Positions 1-6,551 are shown, counted from the first letter of the stretch. The stretch: 6,843 nucleotides of DNA from an uncultured Kiloniellales bacterium (GCA_947259625.1 CAMYMY010000200.1:1-6843); one strand, 5' to 3'. A program made the numbers and translations. Notes: generated by a model not told the origin, from the sequence alone.

Positions 1-45
1 GCCAAGGCAGGCTCTGAAGCCAAGGCAGGCTCTGACGTCAAGGCA
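1..45 (+). repeat. 18-bp tandem repeat in the SPOR-protein linker
   Basis: The 17-base string GCCAAGGCAGGCTCTGA occurs at 1-17 and exactly again at 19-35, a period of 18 bases, followed by a partial third copy (GTCAAGGCA, 37-45). It is in frame and encodes repeated A-K-A-G-S-E/D. The array begins at the window edge and may extend upstream. Near-identity of the copies suggests recent slippage or duplication, so the linker length may vary between strains. Confidence 0.7.
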
Positions 46-780
46 ACGTCCCAGACCGAACCCGCGACCCAGGCAAGATCCGAGCTTCAAGTGCCCGGCA
101 CCGGGGTCGAGACCAAGGCAGAGGTTCAAGGGGCGCTGAAAACAGGGACGAAGCCCAAGGTTGTGGCCAAGCCGCGACCGCGGGCCAAGGCGGTGATCCA
201 GCCAAAGCCCAAGGCGGTGCCCGAGACTAAGGCCGAGGCCGAGCCGGTGCCCGCCCCAAAGCCCAAGGTCGCGGCCGAACCGCGACCGCAGGCCGAGGCA
301 GTGCTCGAGACCAACACGGATGCCAAAGTGGCGGCCAAGCCGCGGCCGCAGACATCCGAGGCCAAAGCGAAGCCCGTGGTTACGACTGAACCATCGGTTG
401 CGGAAGGGCCCTCCGCCAGTCCGCAGGCCGCACCGAAACCCGAAGCGCCACCTGCGTCGGAACTCGCAGCGACCCAGACCGCAGCCCTAAAGCAGGACGG
501 CGAGGGGTTGGCGGACCCCAAGGCGAAGGGGGTTTTTCGAATCTGGCTGGCCTCGGCCCGGAACAAGGCCACGGCGACCAAGCTGTGGCAGACGGTCCGG
601 GATCGCCATCCGGAAGTCTTTGCCGGAGTCGAAGTCACCTTTGCCGAAGTCAAACTCGGCGACCAGACCTTGGTTCGTGTTCTGGCCGGGCCCTTGGCCA
701 GTGTGCAGTCGGCCGAAGGTCTCTGCGAGCGTCTGCGCGGCGCGGAGCCGGACGCGTTCTGCAAGGTGCGGTCCGACTGA
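1..780 (+). CDS. SPOR-domain protein with long Ala/Lys/Pro-rich linker (5' end outside window)
   Basis: The reading frame is open from base 1 to the TGA at 778-780, giving 259 residues with the N-terminus cut off by the window edge. A GTG at base 91 is only an internal in-frame codon, because the same repetitive composition continues upstream of it. Residues 1 to about 175 are low-complexity and rich in Ala, Lys, Pro and Glu, with recurring K-P-R-P and K-V-A-A units; this looks like an extended periplasmic linker. Residues about 177-259 match a SPOR domain: an initial strand (GVFRIWLAS), a helix, a second strand ending in LVRVLAGPLAS, then AEGLCERLR. The [YV]RV-x-x-GP-x-x-S pattern is typical. 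SPOR domains bind peptidoglycan denuded of stem peptides, often at division septa. By analogy the missing N-terminus would carry a membrane anchor or enzymatic domains; that is inference. It ends 45 bases before the aldolase gene. Confidence 0.85.
   Translation, partial: AKAGSEAKAGSDVKATSQTEPATQARSELQVPGTGVETKAEVQGALKTGTKPKVVAKPRPRAKAVIQPKPKAVPETKAEAEPVPAPKPKVAAEPRPQAEAVLETNTDAKVAAKPRPQTSEAKAKPVVTTEPSVAEGPSASPQAAPKPEAPPASELAATQTAALKQDGEGLADPKAKGVFRIWLASARNKATATKLWQTVRDRHPEVFAGVEVTFAEVKLGDQTLVRVLAGPLASVQSAEGLCERLRGAEPDAFCKVRSD
151..363 (+). repeat. Degenerate in-frame repeats encoding K-V-x-A-K/E-P-R-P
   Basis: Three related segments begin near 151 (KPKVVAKPRPRAKAV), 259 (KPKVAAEPRPQAEAV) and 322 (AKVAAKPRPQTSEA). 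They share the DNA core encoding K-V-x-A-x-P-R-P with substitutions, and are separated by similar Pro/Glu/Ala-rich sequence. They are part of the linker and are more diverged than the tandem repeat at the window start. Confidence 0.5.
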
Positions 781-815
781 ATATCGGCGAGCGCCGGGCG
801 CGCCGCCATTCCGTT

Positions 816-820
816 GGAGG
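816..820 (+). promoter_or_regulatory. Shine-Dalgarno site that fixes the aldolase start
   Basis: GGAGG at 816-820 lies 5 bases before ATG 826. The in-frame TTG at 814 overlaps this site, so it cannot use it; 826 is the better start. Confidence 0.75.
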
Positions 821-825
821 ATTTC

Positions 826-1641
826 ATGAACGAGAGCGCAGTATTTAAGGCGCGGCTCGGCACCGGCCGGCCGGCGGTGGGCTGCTGGCTCCATCTGTTC
901 TCTCCGCTGGCCGCCGAGGTCGTGGCACAGGCTGGCTACGACTGCGTGATGATCGACCTGGAACACGGTGCCGGCAGTCTGATGGACGCCGTCTTCCTAA
1001 TGCACGCGGTCCAGGGCCGGGCCTGCGCGCCTTTGATGCGCGTGCCGGCGAACGACCCCGTATGGCTCAAGCGCGCGCTCGACACCGGGGTCGCCGGGGT
1101 CATGATTCCGGCGGTCAACGATGCCGCCGAGGCCGAGGCCGCGGTTGCCGCTTGCCGCTATCCGCCGCAGGGCCGACGCGGCATGGCGCCGACCATCGTG
1201 CGCGCCTCCGCCTATGGCGCCGACTGGCGGGAGTATGTCGAGCGAGCAGCGAAGGACTTGCTGGTGGTTTGCCAGATCGAGACGGCGGAGGGCGTCCGGA
1301 ATGCGGCTGAAATCGCAGCGGTCGAGGGCCTCGACATGGTGTTTCTGGGCCCCTTTGACCTCTCGGCGGCCCTCGGGCGGATGGGCGAGCCGGATCATCC
1401 CGAGGTGCGCACCCGTATCGACCGGGTCGAGCAGGCGGCCAAGGCGGCCGGCAAACGTCTGGGCGGGATCCCGACGCCGGGCCGTACGGCCGAGGCTCTG
1501 TTCGCCGCCGGCTACGACCTGGTTCTGGCCGATTTCGACGTGCTGCTGCTCCGCGATGCGGCGCGCGACGGCGTGGCGCGGCTGCGCGCCGCCATGGCCC
1601 CGGAGACTGGGGCTCGGGGTGACGAGTCCGGCAAGGGTTAG
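826..1641 (+). CDS. HpcH/HpaI family aldolase (2-dehydro-3-deoxyglucarate / 4-hydroxy-2-oxo acid aldolase type)
   Basis: A 271-residue class II (metal-dependent) pyruvate aldolase of the HpcH/HpaI superfamily, close to the family's usual 250-270 residues. Family members reversibly cleave 4-hydroxy-2-oxo acids to pyruvate plus an aldehyde, in the cytoplasm. Family landmarks are in order: VMIDLEHG with the probable catalytic His47, the phosphate/substrate-binding Arg72 in PLMRVPANDP, the RYPPQGRRG loop at 111-119, VCQIETAEG with metal ligand Glu152, and LGPFDLSAALG with metal ligand Asp178. All key residues are present, so the enzyme should be active. The exact substrate cannot be read from sequence; 4-hydroxy-2-oxoheptanedioate, 2-keto-3-deoxyglucarate and 2-keto-3-deoxy-rhamnonate aldolases look alike. 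No sugar-acid or aromatic catabolism genes adjoin it. Start chosen at ATG 826 for its GGAGG at 5-base spacing. The last dozen residues are a disordered-looking Gly/Glu-rich tail. Confidence 0.9.
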   Translation: MNESAVFKARLGTGRPAVGCWLHLFSPLAAEVVAQAGYDCVMIDLEHGAGSLMDAVFLMHAVQGRACAPLMRVPANDPVWLKRALDTGVAGVMIPAVNDAAEAEAAVAACRYPPQGRRGMAPTIVRASAYGADWREYVERAAKDLLVVCQIETAEGVRNAAEIAAVEGLDMVFLGPFDLSAALGRMGEPDHPEVRTRIDRVEQAAKAAGKRLGGIPTPGRTAEALFAAGYDLVLADFDVLLLRDAARDGVARLRAAMAPETGARGDESGKG

Positions 1642-1676
1642 GCTTCCTGGACGATCGAACGGCGCGAAGCGACCGG

Positions 1677-1704
1677 CGACAGCATGCCGCCGGACGTTTA
1701 TGGT
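1677..1704 (+). promoter_or_regulatory. Weak candidate sigma70 promoter for nnr
   Basis: GCGACA (1677-1682) and TATGGT (1699-1704) are separated by 16 bases, each matching 4 of 6 consensus positions. Transcription would begin near 1711, which fits a start codon at 1735 and would exclude ATG 1684. The 93-base gap after the aldolase also permits read-through from upstream. Tentative. Confidence 0.25.
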
Positions 1705-1734
1705 AGGATTCGTGACCGTGAGGGCCGATTCGCC

Positions 1735-3240
1735 ATGCCGGAATCCGCATCAGAAACCACGACGGAATCCCGGGACCAACGAGCGCTGCTGAGCGTCGCC
1801 GAAATGTCGCGCGCCGATGCCGCGGCGATCGCCGGCGGCGTGCCGGGCAGCGTGCTGATGGAAAACGCCGGGCGGGCGGTGGCCGAGGCGGTCTTGGCCC
1901 GCTGGGATCCCCGGCCGATTCTGGTCTGCTGCGGGCCGGGCAACAATGGCGGCGATGGTTTCGTCGCGGCGCGCCACCTGGTCGAAGCCGGCTGGCCGGT
2001 CCGCCTGGCCCTGCTGGGGGACAGGGCCCGCCTGAAGGGAGGCGCCGCGCAGCACGCGGCCCTATGGCAGGGCGAGGTCTTGCCGCTCGACGAGGCCCTG
2101 CTGGACGGTAGCGAACTGATCATCGACGCCCTGTTCGGAGCCGGGCTGAGCCGCCCGCTGGACGGCGTTGCGCGCCGTGTGGTCGAAGGGATGAGCGCGC
2201 GGGGCCAGCCGGCGGTCTCAGTCGATGTGCCCAGCGGTCTGGCCGGCGACAGCGGCACGGTTCTGGGCGAGGTTGCGGTGCGGGCGGCGCTCACCGTGAC
2301 GTTCTTCCGCAAGAAGCCCGGCCACCTGCTGCTTCCGGGCCGGGAGCAATCGGGCGAGTTGGTGGTGGCGGACATCGGGATCCCAGACTCGGTTCTCGAG
2401 ACGATCGCTCCCCAGACCTGGGAGAACGACCCGGACCTGTGGGCCAGCGGCTTTCCGCGCCGCCGGATGGGCGACCACAAATACCACTTCGGCCACGCGC
2501 TGGTGCTGGGCGGCGCGACCATGACCGGCGCGGCCCGCCTGGCGGCACGCGCGGCGCTGCGGGCCGGGGCCGGACTGGTCACCGTCGCCTGCCCGCGCGA
2601 GGCGCTCGCGATCTACGCGCTGTCCATGGCCAGCATCATTACCCAGCCGCTCAATGGCGATCAGGACTTCAGCCGCCTCCTGGAGGACCTTCGCCGCAAC
2701 GCCGTGCTGCTCGGCCCGGGCAACGGGGTGACCGCGAAGACCCGGGATAGGGTGCTGGCTGCCTTGCGCGACGGCGTCAGGATTGTCGTGCTCGACGCGG
2801 ACGCGCTTACCGTATTCCAAGACGACCCCGACGTTCTATTCGAGGCGATCGCGGGACCCTGTGTCCTGACGCCCCACGAAGGCGAGTTTGCCCGCCTCTT
2901 TCCCGACCTGGACGACGACAAGCTGACGTGCGCCCGCGCCGCGGCGGCCCGGAGCGGAGCCGTGGTCCTCGTCAAGGGCGCCGACACGGTGATCGCTGCG
3001 CCCGGGGGAGCGGCCGTCATCAATGCCAATGCGCCGCCGGACCTGGCGACAGCGGGTGCCGGGGATGTGCTCGCCGGCCTCGTGCTGGGCCTCGTCGCCC
3101 AGGGTATGTGGCCTTTCGAGGCGACCTGTGCCGCCGCCTGGTTGCACGGTGAGATAGCAACGGATTTGGGACCGGGTCTGATCGCCGAAGATCTTCCGGA
3201 CGCGCTTCCCAAGGCGCTCCGTTCGTTGTCCAGAAAATAA
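1735..3240 (+). CDS. nnr: Bifunctional NAD(P)H-hydrate repair enzyme Nnr (epimerase + ADP-dependent dehydratase)
   Basis: A 501-residue fusion of two metabolite-repair domains. The N-terminal YjeF_N/NnrE domain (about residues 18-230) epimerises R- and S-NAD(P)HX; it shows LLSVAEM, LMENAGRAV, the GPGNNGGDG loop at 67-75, DALFGAGLSRPLDG with Asp131, and VDVPSGLAGD near 163-172. The C-terminal NnrD domain (about 243-495), of the ribokinase-like fold, dehydrates S-NAD(P)HX using ADP. It shows GDHKYHFGHALVLGG, LLGPGNG, VLDADAL, TPHEGEF near 379-385, VLVKGADT, and ATAGAGDVLAG with probable catalytic Asp444. Both domains look complete and the length is usual for the fusion. ATG 1735 is preferred because it sits shortly before the conserved LLSVAEM segment and has an AGGG (1721-1724) upstream, albeit at a long 10-base spacing. 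ATG 1684 in the same frame would add 17 unconserved-looking residues with no clear ribosome site. It is a cytoplasmic housekeeping enzyme. Confidence 0.95.
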   Translation: MPESASETTTESRDQRALLSVAEMSRADAAAIAGGVPGSVLMENAGRAVAEAVLARWDPRPILVCCGPGNNGGDGFVAARHLVEAGWPVRLALLGDRARLKGGAAQHAALWQGEVLPLDEALLDGSELIIDALFGAGLSRPLDGVARRVVEGMSARGQPAVSVDVPSGLAGDSGTVLGEVAVRAALTVTFFRKKPGHLLLPGREQSGELVVADIGIPDSVLETIAPQTWENDPDLWASGFPRRRMGDHKYHFGHALVLGGATMTGAARLAARAALRAGAGLVTVACPREALAIYALSMASIITQPLNGDQDFSRLLEDLRRNAVLLGPGNGVTAKTRDRVLAALRDGVRIVVLDADALTVFQDDPDVLFEAIAGPCVLTPHEGEFARLFPDLDDDKLTCARAAAARSGAVVLVKGADTVIAAPGGAAVINANAPPDLATAGAGDVLAGLVLGLVAQGMWPFEATCAAAWLHGEIATDLGPGLIAEDLPDALPKALRSLSRK

Positions 3241-3270
3241 CATAAAATCAACTATTTAAAGGGCCTCTCC

Positions 3271-3286
3271 TTAACTCGACGTTAAC
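3271..3286 (+). promoter_or_regulatory. CtrA-type binding box (TTAA-N7-TTAAC) with nearby -10 element
   Basis: TTAACTCGACGTTAAC is a perfect match to the CtrA full-site consensus TTAA-N7-TTAAC: TTAA at 3271-3274, seven bases, TTAA at 3282-3285, then C. It lies in an AT-rich gap after nnr. A possible -10 (TACACT, 3297-3302, 4 of 6 matches) would put the transcription start near 3309 and the box at about -38 to -23. That overlap with the -35 region is the usual layout of CtrA-controlled promoters. The downstream target would be the small gene at 3359. The same bases also read as the inverted repeat GTTAA/TTAAC, so another dimeric regulator is possible. CtrA binding is inferred from motif only. 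Confidence 0.55.
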
Positions 3287-3345
3287 CCGAACCTTCTACA
3301 CTCAGGAATGGTTCTAACGAATCCGGATGATAACCGGTCGAGATT

Positions 3346-3350
3346 AGGGA
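3346..3350 (+). promoter_or_regulatory. Shine-Dalgarno site choosing ATG 3359 for the small gene
   Basis: AGGGA at 3346-3350 is 8 bases before ATG 3359. The longer in-frame option, ATG 3308, has an AGGA abutting it with no spacer and lies at or before the likely transcription start. Confidence 0.6.
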
Positions 3351-3358
3351 ACGAGGCC

Positions 3359-3652
3359 ATGATTTCAGAGACGGTGGGTCAATTCTTCCGACCGATATTC
3401 CGGCCAAGCGAGAAGCCCGAGATCGAGCGCCGGGAAGTGCGGATCGGCGGCACATATCGCCACAAAGGTCCGGGAAACGTCGTCGAGACTGCCAAAGTGA
3501 TCGATGTCGGGCCCGACGCCATGGGCATTCCACATGTGCGCTATGAAGTCGAAGTTGCGCAGCGCCGCGTGCGGCAAACCCGATTCGCATCGGTCAGAAC
3601 GCTCAATCTCGAGACCTTTATGGATCATTTCGTCGAGCTCGCAGGCGCCTGA
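3359..3652 (+). CDS. Uncharacterised 97-residue protein, possibly DUF1653-like
   Basis: I do not recognise this protein with certainty. It is soluble-looking, with no signal peptide or membrane segment. Residues 1-26 are basic and Pro-containing (FFRPIFRPSEKPEIERR). Residues 27-97 look like a small mostly-beta domain: RIGGTYRHKGPGNVVETAKVIDV (about 28-50), a turn GPDAMGIPH, a strand VRYEVEV, then RQTRFASVRTLNLETFMDHFVEL. The order G-x-YRH-KG, a strand, V-x-YEV, then a segment ending L-x-x-F resembles DUF1653 small-barrel proteins, but only loosely, so no function is assigned. Composition and frame length in a coding-consistent region, a good ribosome site and an upstream regulatory box support a real gene. 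It is monocistronic: nnr ends 118 bases upstream and the next gene begins 213 bases downstream. The CtrA-like box suggests cell-cycle or motility-linked expression; that is inference. Confidence 0.75.
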   Translation: MISETVGQFFRPIFRPSEKPEIERREVRIGGTYRHKGPGNVVETAKVIDVGPDAMGIPHVRYEVEVAQRRVRQTRFASVRTLNLETFMDHFVELAGA

Positions 3653-3746
3653 ATTCCACCGAGGAACTGGGCGCATGTCGCCGTTGCCCGTGTTGCGTTG
3701 GGGTCTGGAGCTGTAATGGTTTCGGAACTTTGTGTGTTTTCAGTAT

Positions 3747-3760
3747 ATTATCTGAATAAT
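3747..3760. repeat. Operator-like inverted repeat in the gap before the E1-like gene
   Basis: ATTAT-CTGA-ATAAT is a perfect 5-base inverted repeat around a 4-base centre, in the most AT-rich part of the 3653-3865 gap. The hexamer GAATAA at 3754-3759 recurs at 3772-3777, 18 bases on, so a second half-site for the same regulator is conceivable. In AT-rich DNA short palindromes arise by chance, so this is only a candidate. The rest of the gap from 3653 to 3740 shows no gene and no strong terminator. Confidence 0.35.
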
Positions 3761-3807
3761 TTCCGACATCAGAATAACAGTCTATGGCGACCGCCCTTGT
3801 TGGGTGC

Positions 3808-3836
3808 TTGAGAACCCGCACGTCCTGGCCAAATAT
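3808..3836 (+). promoter_or_regulatory. Candidate promoter of the AceE-like gene
   Basis: TTGAGA (3808-3813, 5 of 6 matches) and AAATAT (3831-3836, 3 of 6) are 17 bases apart. Transcription would start near 3843, giving a short leader that contains the GAGGGG ribosome site at 3852-3857. The -10 is poor. The operator-like repeat lies about 50 bases upstream of the -35. Confidence 0.35.
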
Positions 3837-3865
3837 GTGCACGTGGCTATAGAGGGGCGGCATTC

Positions 3866-6286
3866 ATGGCGGAGCTTGTGACCCCAAGACCGGGCAGCGG
3901 TCTACCCGACAAGAGCGCAGGTAAGCTCGCATGCCTGAGGGCATTGGAGAAGAAGGTGCTGTGGCTCGCCGCCTGGATGATCCATAACGCCAATCATTTG
4001 CGCAATAGTCGCGACGGCCTCAAGGTCGGCGGTCACCAGGCATCCTGCGCTTCAATGGTCACCCTGATGACCGCGCTTTATTTCGACGTCCTGCGTCTTG
4101 CGGACCGGGTCGCCGTCAAGCCGCACGCGAGCCCGGTCTTTCATGCCATTCAGTACCTGTTCGGCAACCAAAGCCGCGAAAAGCTGGAGGGATTTCGCGC
4201 CTTGGGAGGTGCCCAGTCCTACCCCTCCCGGACCAAGGACGTGGATGACGTGGACTTCTCGACCGGATCGGTCGGGCTCGGCGTCGCCATGACCAGCTTC
4301 GCCAGCTTGGTGCAGGACTATGTGCGGCTCAAGCGCTGGGCCCCCGAGGGCCTTCCAGAGGGCCGCATGGTAGCCCTGGTCGGCGACGCGGAACTCGACG
4401 AGGGAAACATCTACGAGGCCCTGCTCGAGGGTTGGAAACACGATCTGCGGAACACCTGGTGGATTATCGACTACAACCGCCAGAGCCTGGATGCCGTAGT
4501 CAGGGACCGCCTGTTCGGACAGATCGACCAGTTGTTCCGGAACATGGGCTGGAACGTCGTCACCCTGAAGTACGGCAAGAAGCTCGAGTCCGCCTTCGAG
4601 CTGCCGGGCGGCGGGGCGCTCAGGCACTGGATCGATGATTGCCCGAATTCGCTCTATTCGGCGCTCACCTTTCAGGGCGGGGCCGCATGGCGCCGGCAGC
4701 TCTTGGCCGACGTCGGCAATGCGGCCGGCATGAAAGAGCTGCTGGACGGGCACGACGAAGCCGCGTTGGCGGCCTTGATGACGAACCTGGCCGGCCACGA
4801 CCTGGAGTCGGTTCTCGGGGCCTTTCACGGCACCCGGGACGACCGGCCGACCTGCTTCCTGGCCTATACCGTCAAGGGCTTTGGCCTGCCCTTCGCGGGC
4901 CATAAGGACAACCATGCTGGACTGATGAACCCGGACCAGATGGCCGAGTTTCAGCGCCGCAACGAGATTCCGGAGGGTGCCGAATGGGAGCCCTTTGCGG
5001 GGCTCTCCGTGACGCCCGACGAATTGAAGGCCTTTCTCGCCGAGCTCCCCTTCGCTGCGGCCGGACCGAGACGGCACAGGGCGCCGCGGGTGGCGGTACC
5101 AGCGCGGCTACCCGCGCCGAGCGGCGAGCGGCTCGCCACCCAGGAAGGGTTCGGCAAGATTCTGGCGGATGTAGCGCGCGACGACAGCGAACTGGCCGAG
5201 CGAATCGTCACGACCTCGCCGGACGTGACGGTCTCGACCAACCTCAGCGGATGGGTCAATCGGCGGGGCATCTTCGACCGGCACCCGCGGGCCGATACCT
5301 TCAAGGAGCAGAAGGTGGTCTCGGCCCAGCGCTGGGCCATGTCGCCAGACGGCCAGCACCTCGAACTCGGCATCGCCGAGAACAACCTGTTCATCCTGCT
5401 GGGCGCCCTGGGCCTGTCACACAGTCTGTTCGGGGTGCGCCTGCTGCCGGTGGGCACGCTTTACGACCCCTTCATCCAGCGTGGCCTCGACGCCCTCAAC
5501 TACGCCTGCTATCAGGATGCCCGTTTCATGCTGGCGGGGACTCCCTCGGGGATCACCCTGGCCCCCGAAGGCGGCGCCCACCAGTCGGTATCGACGCCGC
5601 TGATCGGCATTGCGCAGGATGGCCTCGCCTCCTTCGAGCCGGCCTTCGCCGATGAACTCGCGGCCATCATGGCCTGGGCCTTCGACTACATGCAGCGCGA
5701 CGGCAGCGGCCACTCCGGGACCGATTGGCTGCGCGACAGGGAAGGCGGCTCGGTCTATCTGCGGCTTTCGACTCGGCCCGTCACGCAACCCGATCGCGAC
5801 ATGAATGCGGGGCTGGAGGAAGAGATCATCGCCGGGGGGTACTGGCTGAAGCCGCCCGGGCCCGGCGCCGAATTGGCGATCGTCTATACCGGCGCCGTGG
5901 CGCCCGAGGCCATCGAAGCCCACGCCCAACTGCTCGAGGATATTCCGGGGGCGGGGCTGATGGCGGTGACGTCCGCCGACCGCTTGAACGCCGGCTGGCA
6001 CGCGGCCGAGCGCGGCCGGCAGGCGGGGCACCGCTTGGCGCAATCTCAGGCTGAACGGTTGCTCTCACAGCTTGCGCCGGATGCCGGCTTGGTGACGCTG
6101 GTCGACGGCCACCCCGGCGCCCTGGAATGGCTGGGATCGGTGCGGGGGCACAGGGTGCAGGCTTTGGGCGTGGAGCATTTCGGCCAATCCGGCGATCTTC
6201 CCGACCTTTATCGCAAGTACCGGCTGGACGTAGAGGCGATCCTGGATGCGGCGGCGGCCGCTTGTCTCGGGCGCTACAGAACCTAG
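3866..6286 (+). CDS. AceE-like thiamine-diphosphate enzyme (transketolase superfamily, homodimeric pyruvate dehydrogenase E1-related)
   Basis: An 806-residue ThDP enzyme whose whole length parallels homodimeric E1 (AceE, COG2609), shorter than the 887 residues of E. coli AceE. The N-terminal cofactor domain (about 30-375) has GGHQAS with His57, KPHASP with His87 and LGGAQSYPS. Its cofactor motif GDAELDE at 173-179 ends at Asn204 (DYN), with the same GD-to-N spacing as AceE's GDGEMDE...NCN; the third residue is Ala175, not Gly. The middle domain (about 425-640) has the cofactor-activating Glu505 in LELGIAENN and APEGGAHQS with His572, matching AceE's active-site His stretch. The C-terminal domain (about 660-800) has VTSADRLNAGW and FGQSGDLPDLYRKYRLDV from Phe772, like AceE's FGRSD tail. 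ATG 3866 has GAGGGG (3852-3857) 8 bases upstream. No E2, E3 or lipoyl gene adjoins, so it may serve a distant complex or act alone on another 2-oxo acid or ketose. Transketolase proper is less likely. Confidence 0.85.
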   Translation: MAELVTPRPGSGLPDKSAGKLACLRALEKKVLWLAAWMIHNANHLRNSRDGLKVGGHQASCASMVTLMTALYFDVLRLADRVAVKPHASPVFHAIQYLFGNQSREKLEGFRALGGAQSYPSRTKDVDDVDFSTGSVGLGVAMTSFASLVQDYVRLKRWAPEGLPEGRMVALVGDAELDEGNIYEALLEGWKHDLRNTWWIIDYNRQSLDAVVRDRLFGQIDQLFRNMGWNVVTLKYGKKLESAFELPGGGALRHWIDDCPNSLYSALTFQGGAAWRRQLLADVGNAAGMKELLDGHDEAALAALMTNLAGHDLESVLGAFHGTRDDRPTCFLAYTVKGFGLPFAGHKDNHAGLMNPDQMAEFQRRNEIPEGAEWEPFAGLSVTPDELKAFLAELPFAAAGPRRHRAPRVAVPARLPAPSGERLATQEGFGKILADVARDDSELAERIVTTSPDVTVSTNLSGWVNRRGIFDRHPRADTFKEQKVVSAQRWAMSPDGQHLELGIAENNLFILLGALGLSHSLFGVRLLPVGTLYDPFIQRGLDALNYACYQDARFMLAGTPSGITLAPEGGAHQSVSTPLIGIAQDGLASFEPAFADELAAIMAWAFDYMQRDGSGHSGTDWLRDREGGSVYLRLSTRPVTQPDRDMNAGLEEEIIAGGYWLKPPGPGAELAIVYTGAVAPEAIEAHAQLLEDIPGAGLMAVTSADRLNAGWHAAERGRQAGHRLAQSQAERLLSQLAPDAGLVTLVDGHPGALEWLGSVRGHRVQALGVEHFGQSGDLPDLYRKYRLDVEAILDAAAAACLGRYRT

Positions 6287-6320
6287 TCAAGAGGGACTAT
6301 CGAGGGGGCTGCTGGGCCGC

Positions 6321-6349
6321 TTGTGGGCGCGCAAAGGCCGTGCTATACA
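6321..6349 (+). promoter_or_regulatory. Sigma70-type promoter of tRNA-Leu
   Basis: TTGTGG (6321-6326) and TATACA (6344-6349) are separated by an ideal 17 bases, and TTG/TATAC are the best-conserved parts. Transcription would start near 6357, about 13 bases before the mature tRNA, as is usual for tRNA genes. It begins 34 bases after the E1-like gene ends, so the tRNA need not depend on read-through. It may also transcribe tig. Confidence 0.6.
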
Positions 6350-6369
6350 CCGGCGCCTTGCGGGGCCAC

Positions 6370-6454
6370 GCGGGCGTGGCGGAACTGGCAGACGCGTCAG
6401 GTTTAGGTCCTGGTGAGGCAACTCGTGGGGGTTCGAGTCCCTCCGCCCGCACCA
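6370..6454 (+). tRNA. tRNA-Leu (anticodon UAG)
   Basis: An 85-base class II tRNA. The acceptor arms GCGGGCG (6370-6376) and CGCCCGC (6444-6450) pair perfectly, followed by discriminator A and genomically encoded CCA (6452-6454). The anticodon stem is 6397-6401 with 6409-6413, closing the loop TTTAGGT with anticodon TAG at 6404-6406, which reads CUN leucine codons, chiefly CUA. A long variable arm (TGAGGCAACTCG region) and a T loop TTCGAGT confirm the leucine class. Confidence 0.97.
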
Positions 6455-6459
6455 CCAGA

Positions 6460-6474
6460 CCGCCGGGTCGGCGG
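6460..6474 (+). terminator. GC hairpin after tRNA-Leu, possible weak terminator or processing structure
   Basis: CCGCCG (6460-6465) and CGGCGG (6469-6474) form a perfect 6-base stem around GGT, 5 bases after the tRNA CCA end. There is no T-run after it, so it is not a classical intrinsic terminator. It may protect or delimit the tRNA 3' end, or slow transcription towards tig. Confidence 0.35.
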
Positions 6475-6551
6475 ACGGACGGCGGTAGGCCCCTGCGGCG
6501 TATGGAAATCCGTGGACAGCAAGCAAGTTATCGGGAGACGCCGATTCGGCC

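Noticed and set aside
1..45. Short direct repeats at the window start as a CRISPR array
   Set aside because: The units are contiguous, in frame with a protein, and lack spacers.
126..863. Minus-strand open frame opposite the SPOR gene (245 codons)
   Set aside because: An antisense shadow of repetitive linker DNA, rich in Gly/Ala/Ser; it runs through the clear SPOR domain and the aldolase start.
1698..2582. Minus-strand open frame opposite nnr (294 codons)
   Set aside because: Its product is Ser/Arg/Pro/Ala-rich low-complexity sequence mirroring the codon bias of nnr, with no recognisable domain.
3670..3682. GGCG/CGCC hairpin after the small gene as a terminator
   Set aside because: Only a 4-base stem with no T-run after it; not distinguishable from chance in GC-rich DNA.
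3618..3863. Minus-strand open frame of 81 codons filling the gap before the E1-like gene
   Set aside because: It starts at the ribosome site of the next gene, overlaps the small gene's end, and has no motif or credible ribosome site of its own that I can see.
4052..5077. Long minus-strand open frame opposite the E1-like gene (341 codons)
   Set aside because: It lies wholly antisense to a well-supported enzyme, its translation shows no family motif, and long antisense frames are common in GC-rich DNA.
6370..6454. tRNA-Leu as an integration site for a mobile element
   Set aside because: No integrase, no second copy of the tRNA 3' end, and housekeeping tig follows directly.
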